Positions 10,623 to 21,950 of a stretch of 64,000 nucleotides of DNA are shown here, in pieces. Each line of letters opens with the position of its first letter. The first letter of the stretch is position 1. The position numbers and the translations under genes were made by a program. The notes beneath the pieces are model-generated. The model made no database searches. It saw only the letters and a program-made list of their open reading frames with translations, and was not told the origin of the DNA. Source of the stretch: Drechmeria coniospora (Eukaryota > Ascomycota > Sordariomycetes > Hypocreales > Ophiocordycipitaceae); NCBI RefSeq assembly GCF_001625195.1, contig NC_054390.1, forward strand, positions 496,001 through 560,000, given 5' to 3'.

Positions 10623-11650
10623 CCTGGCGGTCCTAGTATCGGCATACCTAGTAGCCTAGTGACCTACCCTCACAACGCATCGAAGCGAACCATTGGACCT
10701 CCTCGCTACGCACCGCATGATGCACAAAGCGTGAGGTGACCGGCTTCATGTGCCTCGCCTGACCATGACGCCAGGAGACTATCTGGTGGGACGGCCATGT
10801 CAATACATGATGCCGCAAGCGCATCCATCATCGAGACGAGCGCCGTCCGTAGACCAAGTATCCATATTATTCCTGGCGCCCTGCGAGGCCGGCAGGGGGT
10901 TCATTCCATCTCAAGAGTAAAAAAAAGAAAGGGCAAGATCAAGTCGTCAGCCGAAAGGGAGACGACCTTGTCGGGGGGGCTCCGAGGATGGAGCGTCATC
11001 GGCCGCGAGACGGCGAGTCAGCCTCGTCGTCGTGGCCCCCAAGATGGAGTTGCGATTCTCTTCCAACACCGTCCATTTTATCGATGCCATGTGGCATCCA
11101 TCCGTGGACTGCCGAGCAGAAACGAGCCACCGACCTGATGTGAAGCCGGAGACCAGGTGTCATTCTGGCCATTCTCCCATTCCCTTCCGGCCGTCCCCGG
11201 CATGACGAAAAGTCGGCCATCGGGCCGCCGAGGAATGTCCAGACATGGGTGTGGAGATGGGATTCGAAAAGATGCTTCGTGCCGAACTGGTGGGAAATGC
11301 AAAGCTGCAAGTCAAGAGAACAAGGCGAGCGGAGGAGCGGCGGTCCAACTGGCGATTAATCCTCGGCTCGTGCTCGTCAAACATCGGCCGGTCACCTCGC
11401 GGAAGCGAAAGGGGGCACTCGAGATGAGGCCCCGACGGAGCGTGCCAATCTGAAGAGTGAGCGTCAAGCACCAACGACTGTCGGGTGTCCAAGATCCAAA
11501 CCAAATTCAATCACCTTTTCCGAGCTTGTCTCGCCGGCTCACTGCATTTCCTTGCCGCCTTTGCCGTCGCAATCTTGGCTCATGGATCCATCCTCCCAAG
11601 GCACGTCGCAGACCATCCGGCACCTGCGTGCGTTGCCCTCGTCGAAAAAG
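10623..11650. other. Intergenic between convergent genes
   Basis: 3' flanks of the DUF1349 gene (+) and the BTB gene (-). Short frames only; I see nothing assignable. Confidence 0.5.
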
Positions 11651-12472
11651 TCAAACGGTCCGCGGCGTGCGCGCGTTGGTCGCGTCCACGACGTCGTCGA
11701 GGTGGTTGCACATGGCCACGAACAGGTCGAAGAAGAGCTTGCTGCCGCCCGTCTCCATCTCGGCCTGCATGGTGCCGCTCCGCTTGAAGGTCTTGCGGCA
11801 GCGGATGATGAGGGCGAGGTAATGGGCCCGAAGGCGGCTGTCCGAGTCGGGCGTGTGCGCGTAGGCGTACTGGGCGGACCGCAGGATGGTGGCGACGTCG
11901 ATGCCGGCCTGCAGCCCCTGCTTCCGCAGGGCGAGACGCTGGAGCTCGTCGAGGCCGTAGCGGTCCGCGGCGCAGTAGACGACGGTGTCGCGGAGCACGT
12001 CGGCCCCGGTGCTCGAGAGACGGACCGAAGCCTGGGCGGAGTTGGGAGACGGCCGAGGCGTGCGGGGACGGTCCTCGAGCTCCCACGAGTTGCGCTGCTT
12101 GTCGTGGAGCAGACGCGGGTAGTAGTCGCCCTTGTAGAGGTACTCGAGAACGGCCGAAAAGACCTCGGGTTCCTCGTCGGGGAGGGAGATTCTCCCGTTC
12201 TGCGGGCCCGAGAAGCTCTCGCGACAGGCGGCGTCGAAGAAGGGGGACTTGCGGAGGACGTCCTCGTGGGCGGCGAACAGGCGGCCCTCGCGGCCGATAA
12301 TGAGCGTCACGACGGGCGAAACCAAGGGCCGTCGCGCCGTCGAATCCTGCTCCGTCATCGATCTCTGCCGCTTCGAGTGCTTCGTCGGGTGCCGGAAGGA
12401 AGCTTGCTTCTTCAGCCGAGCAGACTTGTCGACGCGGTTCTGGTCCTGCGACCGGAACGAGCGCTTGAACAT
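11651..12472 (-). CDS. BTB/POZ domain protein
   Basis: Single exon, 273 aa, read from 12472 down to 11651. The BTB fold is visible from about residue 50: VVTLIIGREGRLFAAHEDVL, then KSPFFDAACRESF, LPDEEPEVFSAVLEYLYKGDY. After it come a polar linker and a helical region (DRYGLDELQRLAL). BTB domains mediate homo- or hetero-dimerisation and often recruit Cullin-3; no Kelch, zinc-finger or MATH partner is present, which is usual for fungal stand-alone BTB proteins. The basic, Ser/Lys-rich first 40 residues could be a nuclear signal. I chose the ATG at 12472; the frame is open to 12679 but the extension is Arg-rich and unlike the family. Confidence 0.8.
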   Translation of the reverse strand: MFKRSFRSQDQNRVDKSARLKKQASFRHPTKHSKRQRSMTEQDSTARRPLVSPVVTLIIGREGRLFAAHEDVLRKSPFFDAACRESFSGPQNGRISLPDEEPEVFSAVLEYLYKGDYYPRLLHDKQRNSWELEDRPRTPRPSPNSAQASVRLSSTGADVLRDTVVYCAADRYGLDELQRLALRKQGLQAGIDVATILRSAQYAYAHTPDSDSRLRAHYLALIIRCRKTFKRSGTMQAEMETGGSKLFFDLFVAMCNHLDDVVDATNARTPRTV

Positions 12473-13695
12473 GGCTGCCGTCGACTTGATCCGGCAACGA
12501 AGACGGTTGACGACGGGAGGCGGCAAGGGACCGAGGTCACGGTGCCTGGCTCGTCGGCGTCTCGTGGCACGGATGGGCGAGAGGACGATGAAAGGAGCGA
12601 GGTGGTTGAAGAACGAAAAAAACGAGTGTCTGACGCACAAGCGATTGACTGGACGGGGCCCGGGCAGAAGATTGATCACTTCTCGGACGAGCGAGATGAT
12701 GCAAATCGCCTGAGAGGGGTTGCGGCCCGTTTGCTTGCGTGTGGGAGGGAGGGAGAGGGAGAAGAGAGGAGCTCACGGGCGAGGACGAGGGGAAGACGTG
12801 AAGATCAAGGCAGCCTGCAGGTACTCGTAAGCGGGGTTGACGCGTGGCGAGTGACTTGCTCAACGCAATGCCGTGCACAGCATCAGCAGCCGTGCAGCCG
12901 TGCAACCTGGTCATGCCAAAGCGATCCCCTCTCGTTCTCGCACCGCTCTGCGGAATCTGACGCGGATGAAAGCGAGCAGGGCATCCGAAGCTGAGCCCAG
13001 GCGGGAACGTAGGCCCGCCGAGCGAGGTTGTGATGCCATCGCGAGGGCTCGAGAGTCGGGTCGAAAAAAATACCTCATAATCTTCTACATGCTCATCGCC
13101 CAAAGGCTCCCGCAGTAATGGGAATGAATGGTCAGCAGCATGGAGACGAGCCAAGACGAGCCATCGACATGCGTACAATGCGTCCGGCGACGTCGAGAGA
13201 GCGGCCCCGAGTACCCGTTGCCAACACGTCACGGGCTCGAGAACGGAGCACATGTCATCCATGATTCAACACATACCCATCCGGCGGAAGCAGAAGCGAC
13301 AAAAAGATGCGTTGATGGTGCCGCGGGAAGCAAGGCATGTTGATCATGGCCACCGCCTCTCGTCGACCTAGTCCCCATCTCGCGGGCCAGCAACCGAGAG
13401 AATGGCGCGTCATCAGGGTCGCAGAGAATTCATTAATCGAAACAACACCATCTCCCCAAGGACAAGAACGTGGCTTCCAGGTGCAGACGTCATTCCGTCG
13501 CCTCGCGTCCGACAGAAAAGCCGAGCCAGCGCTTCCGAGCGCTCGACCATTTCGCGGCGTCCGTCGCGTGCTTCGCCGCCAAGCGGCAGCAGGCAACAGA
13601 GTCTCAATGGCCCGCCGCTTCGCTGCCCAGCAATCTGTACAGACCTTCACGGATGCCGACAAGACCTTGCATCAGAATGAACACTGCCGCCGCCG
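12473..13695. other. Intergenic: BTB promoter side and 3' flank of membrane gene
   Basis: Upstream region of the BTB gene (reading leftward) and downstream region of the six-span membrane gene. Several frames over 80 codons exist but lack domains or splice coherence. Confidence 0.5.
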
Positions 13696-14844
13696 TTAGC
13701 GGAGGGTCGACCCGTCACGAGCCATCGACGTACTGAGCTGCGACATCAAGACAAAGCCCACGCAGTAGGTAGCCACCGCCATCTTGGAGCCCACCTCGTC
13801 TTCGTCGAGCCAGAAGAAGGGGGAATCGCCCGTCACGGCACGGCCAAGGGCGGCCCAGCCAAGGTAGAGGACGGAGGCGCACAAGAGGCCAAGGACGTGG
13901 AAGCCGAGGGCCTGGCAGCGGTCAGCGGCACGAAACGACACGGCGAGCGCGGCGCATACGAGGGGTCGCTTGATGGTGTTCATCATCATAATCTCCACGA
14001 CCATGATGGCCGAGACGACGCCGTACAGGTTGCCGATCATGAAGGGCTCGAACCAGCCTGCGCCGCCGAGCAGGTCGCCGACTGCCGAGCATCGTTAGCG
14101 CCGCGTCGACGAGGCCCGTCCGGCCCGGGGGGGGGCCGCCTACATGGTGCCGTTGGCATGCCGGGCAAATGCGTCGCCTCGACATTCGACGGCGCGCCCG
14201 CCATCAACTCGGAAGGGTCGCCGCTGCCGGCGTCGTGGGGTCTCGTGACGAACCAGTAGATGGTGGTGTTCATGAAGGAAAAGCATGTCGCCGTCGTGTA
14301 AAACATGGTAAGGTAAAACTGCTTTCGCAGGCTCGCCATGTTGCGGGGAAGGGACATGGCCTCGACGATGCGGGACGCCACGCGGCCGCGAATCACGTCC
14401 GGGTCGGGATGGTAGAGGTGCGTGAACGTCCAGCACTAGGCACGGGGAAGAGGTGAGCAGGTAACGCGCAGCTTCGACCGTCGAGGGAAAGCGTACAAAT
14501 GCCAAGACGTGGTAGACGAATACGAGCACGTCGCCGATGAGGGCAAAGTCAAAGAGGCGGCACCAGCGGGAGACGTCCGGCTCCTCCACGTTGAGCTTGT
14601 AGTGGACCATCATGGCGCCCGCCAGGAGAAGATAGGCGACGAAGAAGCCTCGAAGGGCGACGAGCACGTTCTGCGGCATCCAGAGCCATGGCGAGTGGCA
14701 GACGCGAAGAAAGGCTGGCTGAGAGCACACTGTCAGCCAAAGGCGTCCCACGTCGACGCGGCGCCGCACTCGACGTCAAGGGATACGCACGTGGTCCCGC
14801 ATGCTCCCATGGAAATTCGACGAGAGGAGAGGTGCCGAAGACAT
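13696..14844 (-). CDS. Six-span membrane protein of unknown function
   Basis: Four exons on the minus strand: 14844..14791, 14718..14497, 14435..14144, 14081..13696, with introns of 72, 61 and 62 nt that keep phase. The product is 317 aa. The first exon is only 18 codons and joins to PAFLRVCHSPW. Predicted spans are around NVLVALRGFFVAYLLLAG, FALIGDVLVFVYHVLAF, FYLTMFYTTATCFSFMNTT, FMIGNLYGVVSAIMVVEI, ALGFHVLGLLCASVLYLG and MAVATYCVGFVLMSQL. The loop after the second span has HLYHPDPDVIRGRVASR. The layout resembles widespread fungal integral membrane proteins and superficially FAR-17a/AIG1 hydrolases, but I cannot confirm catalytic residues. Confidence 0.75.
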
Positions 14845-15839
14845 GATGCCGGGCCGTATCGAGATGTCAAGGCGGACGATGGGCCGGTGACGGGCTGTAT
14901 CGAGATGTCAAGGCGGACGATGGGCCGGTGCCGGTAACGATGACGGTGCAAGCCAAAAAGGAGCACGAGGAATGAGGGGGGGGGGCGAAAGGTACAAGAT
15001 CTGACGTTGGATGGGACGCAGAAGCCGTGGAAGAAAAGGAGATGGAAGACGGGATTGTGAAGGAGAAAAGGAAGAAGAGACAATCGAGAAAGAAGAGGGA
15101 GAGGGGGGGGGGGATAAAAGGAACAAAGGCAGGCCGCTCATGGCACGGGGAGGAAGGAAGTTGACGGTCTGGAAGGAGGGAGGCGGGGAAGGGAAAGTGA
15201 CGACAGCATCATCATCTCCTGCCTGGCAGCCTCAGCCGGCTCGGTCAAGCCAACGCTGGCAACGCAGGCACCTTGTCGTCCCTCTCCGTATGCTGTGCGA
15301 ATCCGCCGCATGGAAATGGCAGTCCTGTCCCTTTCCACGAGCCAACGGAGCAGCAGGTTGCATCACGGTCCAGGTGCGTCCCCATGGTCGAGGTGAAACG
15401 GCTGCTCGGGTCGAGACGGCCAGCTCTACCCAAGGATTCTCCCACCGCCTTGCTGGCCGAGCCCTTGCCGTTTCCTCCCTGGCGGTACCTGCTTCGTTTG
15501 CATGTCGCCAGCCTGCCCGTCGTCGCTCCCACCGGACCGCACGCAGACGAGGCAATTGGGGATGCCCTTGTACCTGGGCCGGTCCCGTACATGGCGTTGC
15601 GTTCAGACATTCGACGGTGCTCGGTGGGCTCGTGGTGGGCTGGCGAGGGTCGATGATGGCAGTGTGCCTTTGCTTTCGTCGTGAACGGAACCGATGGATG
15701 ATGCAAACTGAGCATCATCGGCTGCTGCATGGCGGTGAGCTGGACGACTGCTTGCCACTGCTTGCTGAGGGAGGATGGCATGAGAACTGATGAGAACGCA
15801 TGATGGGTGCGGGATGCCCCAGTGGGGAGATGGCTGCGA

Positions 15840-16370
15840 GAAGTACAGGGTACCAGTGGTCGCAACTGTACTAGTATGTAAGGAAAGGTACCTAGTACTT
15901 TAGGTCTTGTGCGAGTGCTTGTAAGCGTGCTGAGTGATGATGATACAGCACTCCGACTCCGTAGTGTGTGCTGCTCACCTAGCACCTAGTACCTGCTACT
16001 AGTACTCGCAAGCACCAAGAAATACTCTCTAGGAGTACTCCGTACATGCTATATTATTACTACAAGTACGGAGTACTCTGTACAGTCTTATGAGAGTACA
16101 TGTACGGTAAGTGTGCTGAGTGACGATTGTGCGTGCCGCTCAAGAAATTACAGGTGGCCATACTAGTAGCTGCTGGCAGTACGGAGTACAGTACTTGCTA
16201 ATACTAGAGGCCTACTAGGCACTTACGGAGTACAGGTATTATTACTGCACATCAAGTAATTGCTGCACCTCTCGTAGTTACTAGGTAGGTACTAGGTAGG
16301 TACCTAGTAGTACTGTGCAGTAATTGTAGTAAAGTACCTAGTACCTACTACCTAGTTGTAATATAGAGTA
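15840..16370. repeat. GTAC-rich island with TACGGAGTA/TACTCCGTA words
   Basis: AT-richer DNA with many GTAC tetramers, TAGGTAC steps and copies of TACGGAGTA or its complement (for example around 16047, 16070, 16181 and 16226). Comparable islands occur at about 17.6, 22.1-23.3, 35.6-37.1, 38.7-39.1, 53.2-53.9 and 57.2-58.5 kb. Confidence 0.7.
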
Positions 16371-16393
16371 CAGCAAAGTGCCAATACAGTGGC

Positions 16394-16460
16394 TTGACAA
16401 AAATGACGGTGCAATTTTGGTAGCGCTGCTCCTACAAATTGCATCAACACTTTTACCACC
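16394..16460. repeat. Palindromic hairpin element, copy A
   Basis: About 67 bp whose halves are imperfect inverted repeats of each other (left arm TTGACAAAAATGACGGTGCA, right arm ending GTGTTGATGCAATTTG on the complement). Related to copies at 22310, 22932, 23032 and 38444. No coding capacity; it resembles a very short MITE or foldback element. Confidence 0.65.
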
Positions 16461-16720
16461 CCATTGTCCCGTCGTACGTACCATGTACAAGCACGCACAA
16501 TCCTCACCTACCCTACACTGCATGCAACGCGAGCCTTCCAGTCCCCTCCTCTGGCTTCGGTGGCCCGTGCACGGGCAAGCTCCAGTAGGCCAGTTCTCCC
16601 ATCTCACCGGCTCGCCAGCGCATCGTCACGGCTCGACCGACGGGCATCAAGAAGCAAGAGCAGCAGCACCTCGCCGGCCAGCCACCATCTCCCCGCCCTC
16701 CTCGGCATCTCCTCGACATC

Positions 16721-17362
16721 ATGTTGTCGGGCCTGCAGAACCCCCGGCAGGCGGCCGGCCACCTGCTCAACTTTGCGCTGATCCTGTCGACGGCCTTTAT
16801 GGTACCGCCGCCCAACCCCCGTCCGCTTACCCTCGTGCCGGAGCGACGTGCTGATGCCCGCGACAGATGTGGAAGGGCCTCTCCATCGCCTCCGACTCGC
16901 CGTCGCCCATCGTCGTCGTCCTCTCCGGCTCCATGGAGCCCGCCTTTCAGCGCGGTGACCTGCTGCTGCTGTGGAACCGCAACATCTGGCAGGAGACGGG
17001 CGTCGGCGAGGTCGTCGTCTACAACGTCAAGGACAAGGACATTCCCATCGTCCATCGCGTCGTGCGCAAGTTTGGCGTCGGGTGAGATGCACCGCGGACG
17101 TTGCCTGCTCGGCCGGGGCTCGACTGACGAGGCGCGCAGTGACGAGGCCCAGCTGCTCACCAAGGGCGACAACAACGGGGCCGACGACACGGACCTGTAC
17201 GCGCGCGGGCAAAACTACCTGGAGCGCAAGGACATCATCGGGAGCGTCTTTGGATACGTGCCATTCGTCGGATACGTCACCATCATGCTGTCGGAACACC
17301 CGTGGCTGAAGACGGTGATGCTGGGCATCATGGGTTTGCTGGTGGTGATTCAGCGCGAATGA
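16721..17362 (+). CDS. sec11: Signal peptidase complex catalytic subunit SEC11
   Basis: Three exons, 16721..16801, 16867..17081 and 17140..17362 (introns of 65 and 58 nt, both in phase), giving the canonical 172 aa. SEC11 is the serine endopeptidase of the ER membrane that removes signal peptides. Visible are the N-terminal membrane anchor ([18 protein letters not shown]), the catalytic Ser in [10 protein letters not shown], the His in IVHRVV and the Asp-containing KGDNNGADD, plus a C-terminal hydrophobic segment. This is an essential housekeeping gene and a good anchor for synteny. Confidence 0.95.
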   Translation: MLSGLQNPRQAAGHLLNFALILSTAFMVPPPNPRPLTLVPERRADARDRCGRASPSPPTRRRPSSSSSPAPWSPPFSAVTCCCCGTATSGRRRASARSSSTTSRTRTFPSSIASCASLASGEMHRGRCLLGRGSTDEARSDEAQLLTKGDNNGADDTDLYARGQNYLERKDIIGSVFGYVPFVGYVTIMLSEHPWLKTVMLGIMGLLVVIQRE

Positions 17363-18296
17363 GCGAGCGGCGGCGACGACACGGCCTCTGGAGACGACGC
17401 GGACCGAGCATGCCTCGTCCACCATGTCGTCCACCATGCACGCCCACAGACGTGCACACGGCTGCGAGTACATGCGAGAGAGCTGGCGGCTTGCCTCGAA
17501 TGCCCGTGGCCCAATTCCTTGATCTTGGGGCCGCACAGAGTCGTGAATTCTTTGTCATCGCGCTTGTGCTTGGGCCCGGGTGCACAAGTAAGTATTAAGG
17601 ACTGTACTGCGTGCGCCCAAGTACAGGCATGTACAGAGTACATGCACTTACTCATTATTGAACAATGCAGGTACTTGCAGGTCTGACTCTGGACTCTCCG
17701 GACGGGTACTCGTACAGCATTACCTACAACTACAGTGCAAATACAAGTGGTGCGCAAGTACATGTACGGAGTCCGGGTAGGTTGCAAGTACATGTGCTGT
17801 ACTTGTGGAGTGCTCGCAGGGTACGGGGTACTTACTTGTGCTTGTCAAGGTACTTGGACTAGCACGCGCAAGAAATTTCGTTATCCAGCTGAGCCCTGGC
17901 GGGTCCTTGGGACGACGCCGCCAATCACGGCGGCTCGTTATCCACTCCGTCTCATGCGTCCTCGTCCAAGGATCAATCAATATACCGTCAGTCGTGCGTG
18001 CTGGTGACAATGGGAAGCGCGACGAGGGCAGATTGGGCCGTCGAGTCGGCAACGCTTTGCCCTCGTTGCCTGGACTTTACTGCTCTCATCTTTTCTTCTT
18101 CCTCGTCTCGTCTCTACCCTTGCCTTTTGCCCTCGCCTTCCTTCTCCATCCACTCGTTCTCCCGGGCACACGGTGGAGGGGGGATCATTCCACTCGCCTC
18201 GCTCACACGAGTCTGCCGTCCTCGTCCTCGTGACGAAAAGGAGCAAGACGGCGGTACGACACGACTACAGAGGGCGGTCCGCCGTGCACCCTGGAG
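17363..18296. other. Intergenic with a small GTAC island
   Basis: sec11 3' flank, a GTAC-rich stretch (about 17590..17870), then a pyrimidine-rich promoter segment for the Q-rich gene. No gene seen. Confidence 0.55.
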
Positions 18297-19925
18297 ATGT
18301 CGACGCAGCCGGCCGAAGAAATGGTCATGGCCGACGGCGGTCTCCGTCCCGTGCGAGAGATGTTGCTGGCGGCTCCGTCTCCCATCACGCCCGGCCAGCA
18401 TCAGCAAAGGCAGCAGCAGCAGGTCTTGCAGCAGCAGCAGATGCAAAAGGAACAACTACAGCAGCAGCAACTAGAGCAGCAACGACTCGAACAATTGCAA
18501 CGGCAGCAACAGTTGCAGCTGCAGCAAGAGCATCAGCTACAACTGCAGCAACTAAAACTGCAGCAGCAACAAGAACAGCAACAAGAACAGCAGCGGCAAG
18601 AACAGCAGCGGCAACAAGAACGGCAACGGCAACGACAAGAACAAGAACGACAAGAACGACAAGAACAACAACTGCACATTCAGCAGACTCAACAACCACT
18701 CCAGCAGCCACAGCCACTCCAGCAGCCACAGCCACTCCAGCAGCCACAACAACCACTCCAGCAGCCACAACAACCACTCCAGCAGCCACAACAACCACTC
18801 CAGCAGCCACAACAACCACTCCAGCAGCCACAACAACCACTCCAGCCGCAGCGTCAAATACTCCAGCCGCCTCCGCAACTTCTCCAGCAGCAGCATCCGC
18901 ACAACCAACTGCCGCAGCTGCAGCTGCAACACATACACCAGCTGCAGCAGTCGCCTTACTCGCTTTACCCAAACTCGCCGGCCGAATCGCCCTCTTCCGT
19001 CGGTCAAAGTCCAACGAAGCAGACCCGGGAAGCGCGGCTCGTGCCTGCGCGTCCTCTTGTCCCCGAGACCAGGCCTTGGCGGGTCACCAAGGTTGCGCTG
19101 CACCTTCTCTGCATCGTCTGCTGCATCGTCGGCCTGGCCGTCGGCTTCATCGTGCTCTCGGGCACCTGGTTCGGCTTCCTCGCCGCCGTTCTCACCTGCT
19201 CCCTGGTATGGCTTGCCTCCCTCCCTCCGTTCCACGTCGGACCTGTGCCGAGTCGCTGACGCGTTCGCCTTTCTTCTTCTTCTTCTCAGTGCGGCCCCGC
19301 CATCGTCTGGAGCCTGGCCGAGACGATCACGCTTTGGGTCCGTAAATGGCATCACGGCATGCACCCGGGCGCCCACGTCGCCGTCTCCCTTCTCATCTGC
19401 CTCACGGCCATGGGCTTCGGCGTAGGCATCGGCAGCATGGGGAGCCAGCTGGCCCACATAGAGGAGGCAGTGGCGGCGGCCAACGTCACCGGCTCTACGT
19501 CCCTTGGCGACTCGGCGCAGTGGCTGGAGCAGTGGCAGGACCAGCAGCCGGGACCTGGCTCGTCGACGCCGATCCCCGGTCGCCTCTTCGGTCTCTCGGC
19601 CGTTCTCGTGTCCATCAGCCTCGTGCACCTGTTCCTCTTCGTCAGAGCATGCGTCGACACCCACAGACGCAACAAGGCGGGCTCCGTCATGGTCGTCTCG
19701 TACGAAGGCGGCGCATCCGCCACGGGCGCGCCGCCGCCTGCCTTTCAGCATGACGGGCAACGATTCCGGAGTCACGCCGTCGCTCCGACTGCGTCGGGCG
19801 AGGCCGAGCTGAACGGCGAGCACAGCGAGAGCACATGGCAGGACAAGGCGCACGAGTTTCCAGGCGACGAGCATTTCGTCGCCGCCGAGTTGTTCACCCC
19901 GCCGGAGCCTCGCACGAAGTGCTGA
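18297..19925 (+). CDS. Glutamine-rich multi-span membrane protein
   Basis: Two exons, 18297..19205 and 19290..19925, joined in phase 0 (CTCSL then CGPAIVW); 514 aa. Residues about 30-240 are dominated by Gln, with QQQ-Q/L runs followed by an 18-nt-periodic block of QPLQQP repeats. After a Pro/Ser linker there is a conserved-looking membrane part: ALHLLCIVCCIVGLAVGF, FIVLSGTWFGFLAAVLTC, HVAVSLLICLTAMGFGVGIG and LFGLSAVLVSISLVHLFLF, ending in a polar tail. Four spans of this spacing are reminiscent of MARVEL-type fungal plasma-membrane proteins, which is only an inference. The repeat block is stop-free in other frames and explains large overlapping open frames on both strands. Confidence 0.7.
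18694..18846 (+). repeat. 18-bp coding repeat (QPLQQP)
   Basis: Eight or so copies of CAACCACTCCAGCAGCCA inside the glutamine-rich gene. The length is a multiple of three, so copy changes would keep the frame. Confidence 0.85.
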
Positions 19926-21058
19926 TGAAACTAGCAGCCAGTCTTGCACGTCACGGTCCGCACAAGGCCGAATGCAGGACGACGATTTTGCATAAACTTT
20001 ATGCTGCTGCTCCTTGTACCTATAGTGTACGGAGTAGATGCTCCACCAGCACTGGAGCAGTGCTGAGCCATCATGTCGGTGTTGGTGGTCGGGTAATTAA
20101 TAGTCCGTTGGATATAAATAGGCTTTGATATTTCTCTCTTCCAAGTACAGTACAAGTGACGCGTACTCCGTATTGGTATTTGTAAGTAAGTCAGTCCCCC
20201 CCCCCCCCCCCCCCAAGACGGGCACACCTCAAGGCGGGCACCATAATTGACAACAAGGCGGCTAACTTCAAAAGCCCAAAAACACAATATTATCAAGGCC
20301 ATGATATTAAAATAAAATATCTAGAGTATCTATTCAAGCTGCCATTCAAAGCAGGGGCTATTAAAGTTAAAGTTAGAAGTCAAAGCGGCTATTGGGGCCG
20401 GATCTAGTACCTGCCGAAGCGTGACGTCTGGGCTTTCCCAAGGGATAAACCTAGGTACGGGTTTATGTTGGCAGAAAGGTCAGGGCGTCTCAGAGCAATA
20501 ATTGACGGAAAGGAGTCACGTTGGTAATAGGCCGTAGACCGTAACCAGATGATCTGAATGAGATCGGTGTTGAACGCTGACTAGCCATCTAAAGGAGTGG
20601 GAGTTTGGGGATCCTATATAGTACACTGGGATCGTTCTTGTGTCGCCATGTCGTGCTGACGCCATGTCGTGCTGACGCCATGTCAGGTCGTGTGTCCAAG
20701 CGTACAGCGTCGAAAACGAACAAGTCGGCTGAGCGCGACAACTTGGCAAAAACGCTCCTCAAAAGACCGAGGTGATGAGATGTTTCGGCGTGGGTTACAA
20801 GCTTTGGAAGAGTCGGAGGAGGTCGAGCAGCAAGAATCCGAGGCGGTGACGGACGCTCAGCTACTGGGGGGGGGGGGGGGGGTTTGGCGCCCTTGACTGG
20901 AGCGTCATTTTGGGGAGTTTTGCTGTTCCTGTGCTTGGGGAACATACTGTCGTAGAGGCTGTTGGTTCGCCGAAATCATGATATTCCCTTGTTTTTTGCT
21001 CTTCCTCCCGAGTTGTTAGCCAGCAATGGGTTTTGTTGTCGTTTCCAGGTGGGGTTTT
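19926..21058. other. Intergenic: AT-rich segment bounded by poly-C and poly-G
   Basis: A run of 19 C at 20196..20214 and a run of 18 G at 20865..20882 flank about 650 bp of mostly AT-rich DNA. A minus-strand frame at 20589..20945 (Pro-rich) has no recognisable domain. A short repeat of GCCATGTCGTGCTGAC occurs near 20640..20690. Confidence 0.5.
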
Positions 21059-21553
21059 TTAGAGAAATAAATTTCCAATGATGAATATGCCGACTACGCG
21101 TAACAGAGCGCTTGCGGTAGAGACGCGCCCAATTGGTTGGGAAGGTGTTGAAGCATCCGATCTTGTCGCCGCCGTTGCAACTGTCCCTGGGGCAGCGACG
21201 GTAGACAAGCCGTTCAGGCCGTAGTGGCTGCAATTAGCCTTTACGCCCTTGATCCATTCTTCCGTGGTTGGTATGACACCATTATAGCCAGGTTTTGGGT
21301 ACTTGCGAAGGCAGTCGATGCAGGGTATCGTGGTCTCGACAACATCTTTGTTGCATGAACACGTAACCACTTTCATCAGTCCTTTGCCGAAGTCATCCAC
21401 TTTGTCACTTCCCATGCAGTCCGTAAGGGCTTGGATTGAGGGTTGGCAACTAGTTTTGCAGGCTGCAGGTAGGTCGCCCATGTTGACATTACTGCTGGCT
21501 TGAGCCAGGGATAATAAAGCCGTAGCGGTTAGGATATGGAATTTGGTGCGCAT
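21059..21553 (-). CDS. Small secreted cysteine-rich protein, probably GPI-anchored
   Basis: Single exon, 164 aa. Residues 1-19 are a signal peptide (FHILTATALLSLAQA). The mature part has eight cysteines (ACKTSC, DCMGS, TCSC, PCIDC, NC), a count also found in CFEM-like wall proteins though the spacing differs from the CFEM consensus. A Ser/Thr/Ala-rich stretch precedes a terminal hydrophobic segment (LLRVVGIFIIGNLFL), as expected for GPI attachment. The gene sits in an AT-rich tract 150 bp downstream of a retrotransposon chromodomain relic on the same strand. Function unknown; a wall protein or effector is plausible. Confidence 0.75.
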   Translation of the reverse strand: MRTKFHILTATALLSLAQASSNVNMGDLPAACKTSCQPSIQALTDCMGSDKVDDFGKGLMKVVTCSCNKDVVETTIPCIDCLRKYPKPGYNGVIPTTEEWIKGVKANCSHYGLNGLSTVAAPGTVATAATRSDASTPSQPIGRVSTASALLRVVGIFIIGNLFL

Positions 21554-21655
21554 CGTGAAGGAGTTGGTCGTCTCTGTTGGACAGGTGGCATTGGGAATAT
21601 CATTTCCCAGGGGGGTTGCTTGTCGTTATAGGTTCATCCTTCTCCTTTCTCTGTC

Positions 21656-21950
21656 GTGTCGTGATTGTCTCGACTCATGCGTTTAAATGCTGTGATGGGT
21701 AACTCCGCCGAATACCCCTTATGCGTGGCTTGATGTCGGTGGAAATGCCGCAGCAGTGCACGACAACGAGTCAGGTTCTTGAGCGGCTCCCAAGTGTTTT
21801 CCTTGGGTCCGAAGTCCTTCCATTTAATGAGGTATTCATTCGTATTGTTGACCTTGCTTTCTCGTATCTATAATTGGTTTAGCTTTGTATTCTTTTTCAG
21901 ACTTCGGTTTTAATTCCGTCCTGCGGTCTTGCCTCTTTCGGAGCCGGTTC
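21656..21950 (-). pseudogene. Ty3/gypsy chromodomain relic
   Basis: On the minus strand a Lys-rich run (EKEYKAKPIIDTRKQGQQYE) is followed, after a 4-bp insertion that shifts frame near 21835, by YLIKWKDFGPKENTWEPLKN and CRALLRHFHRH. These are hallmarks of the C-terminal chromodomain of Ty3/gypsy integrases (the YLIKW...ENTWEP core). No reverse transcriptase, RNase H or integrase core is present upstream within the window, so this is a truncated relic. Confidence 0.75.

Larger units (their letters stand above)
14845..16720. other. Divergent intergenic: membrane-gene promoter and GTAC island
   Basis: 14854..14932 holds a 40-bp tandem duplication (unit with GAGATGTCAAGGCGGACGAT). 14955..15190 is purine-rich on the plus strand, i.e. 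a CT-rich promoter tract for the minus-strand membrane gene. Overlapping open frames of over 240 codons on both strands at 15.0-16.0 kb show no domain. 15840..16370 is a GTAC-rich island ending in a hairpin element. Confidence 0.55.

Noticed and set aside
11552..12994. Plus-strand open frame of 480 codons
   Set aside because: Antisense of the BTB gene; no motif.
15011..15985. Overlapping open frames on both strands
   Set aside because: Neither strand shows a domain or conserved-looking segment; the plus frame starts in a purine-rich promoter tract.
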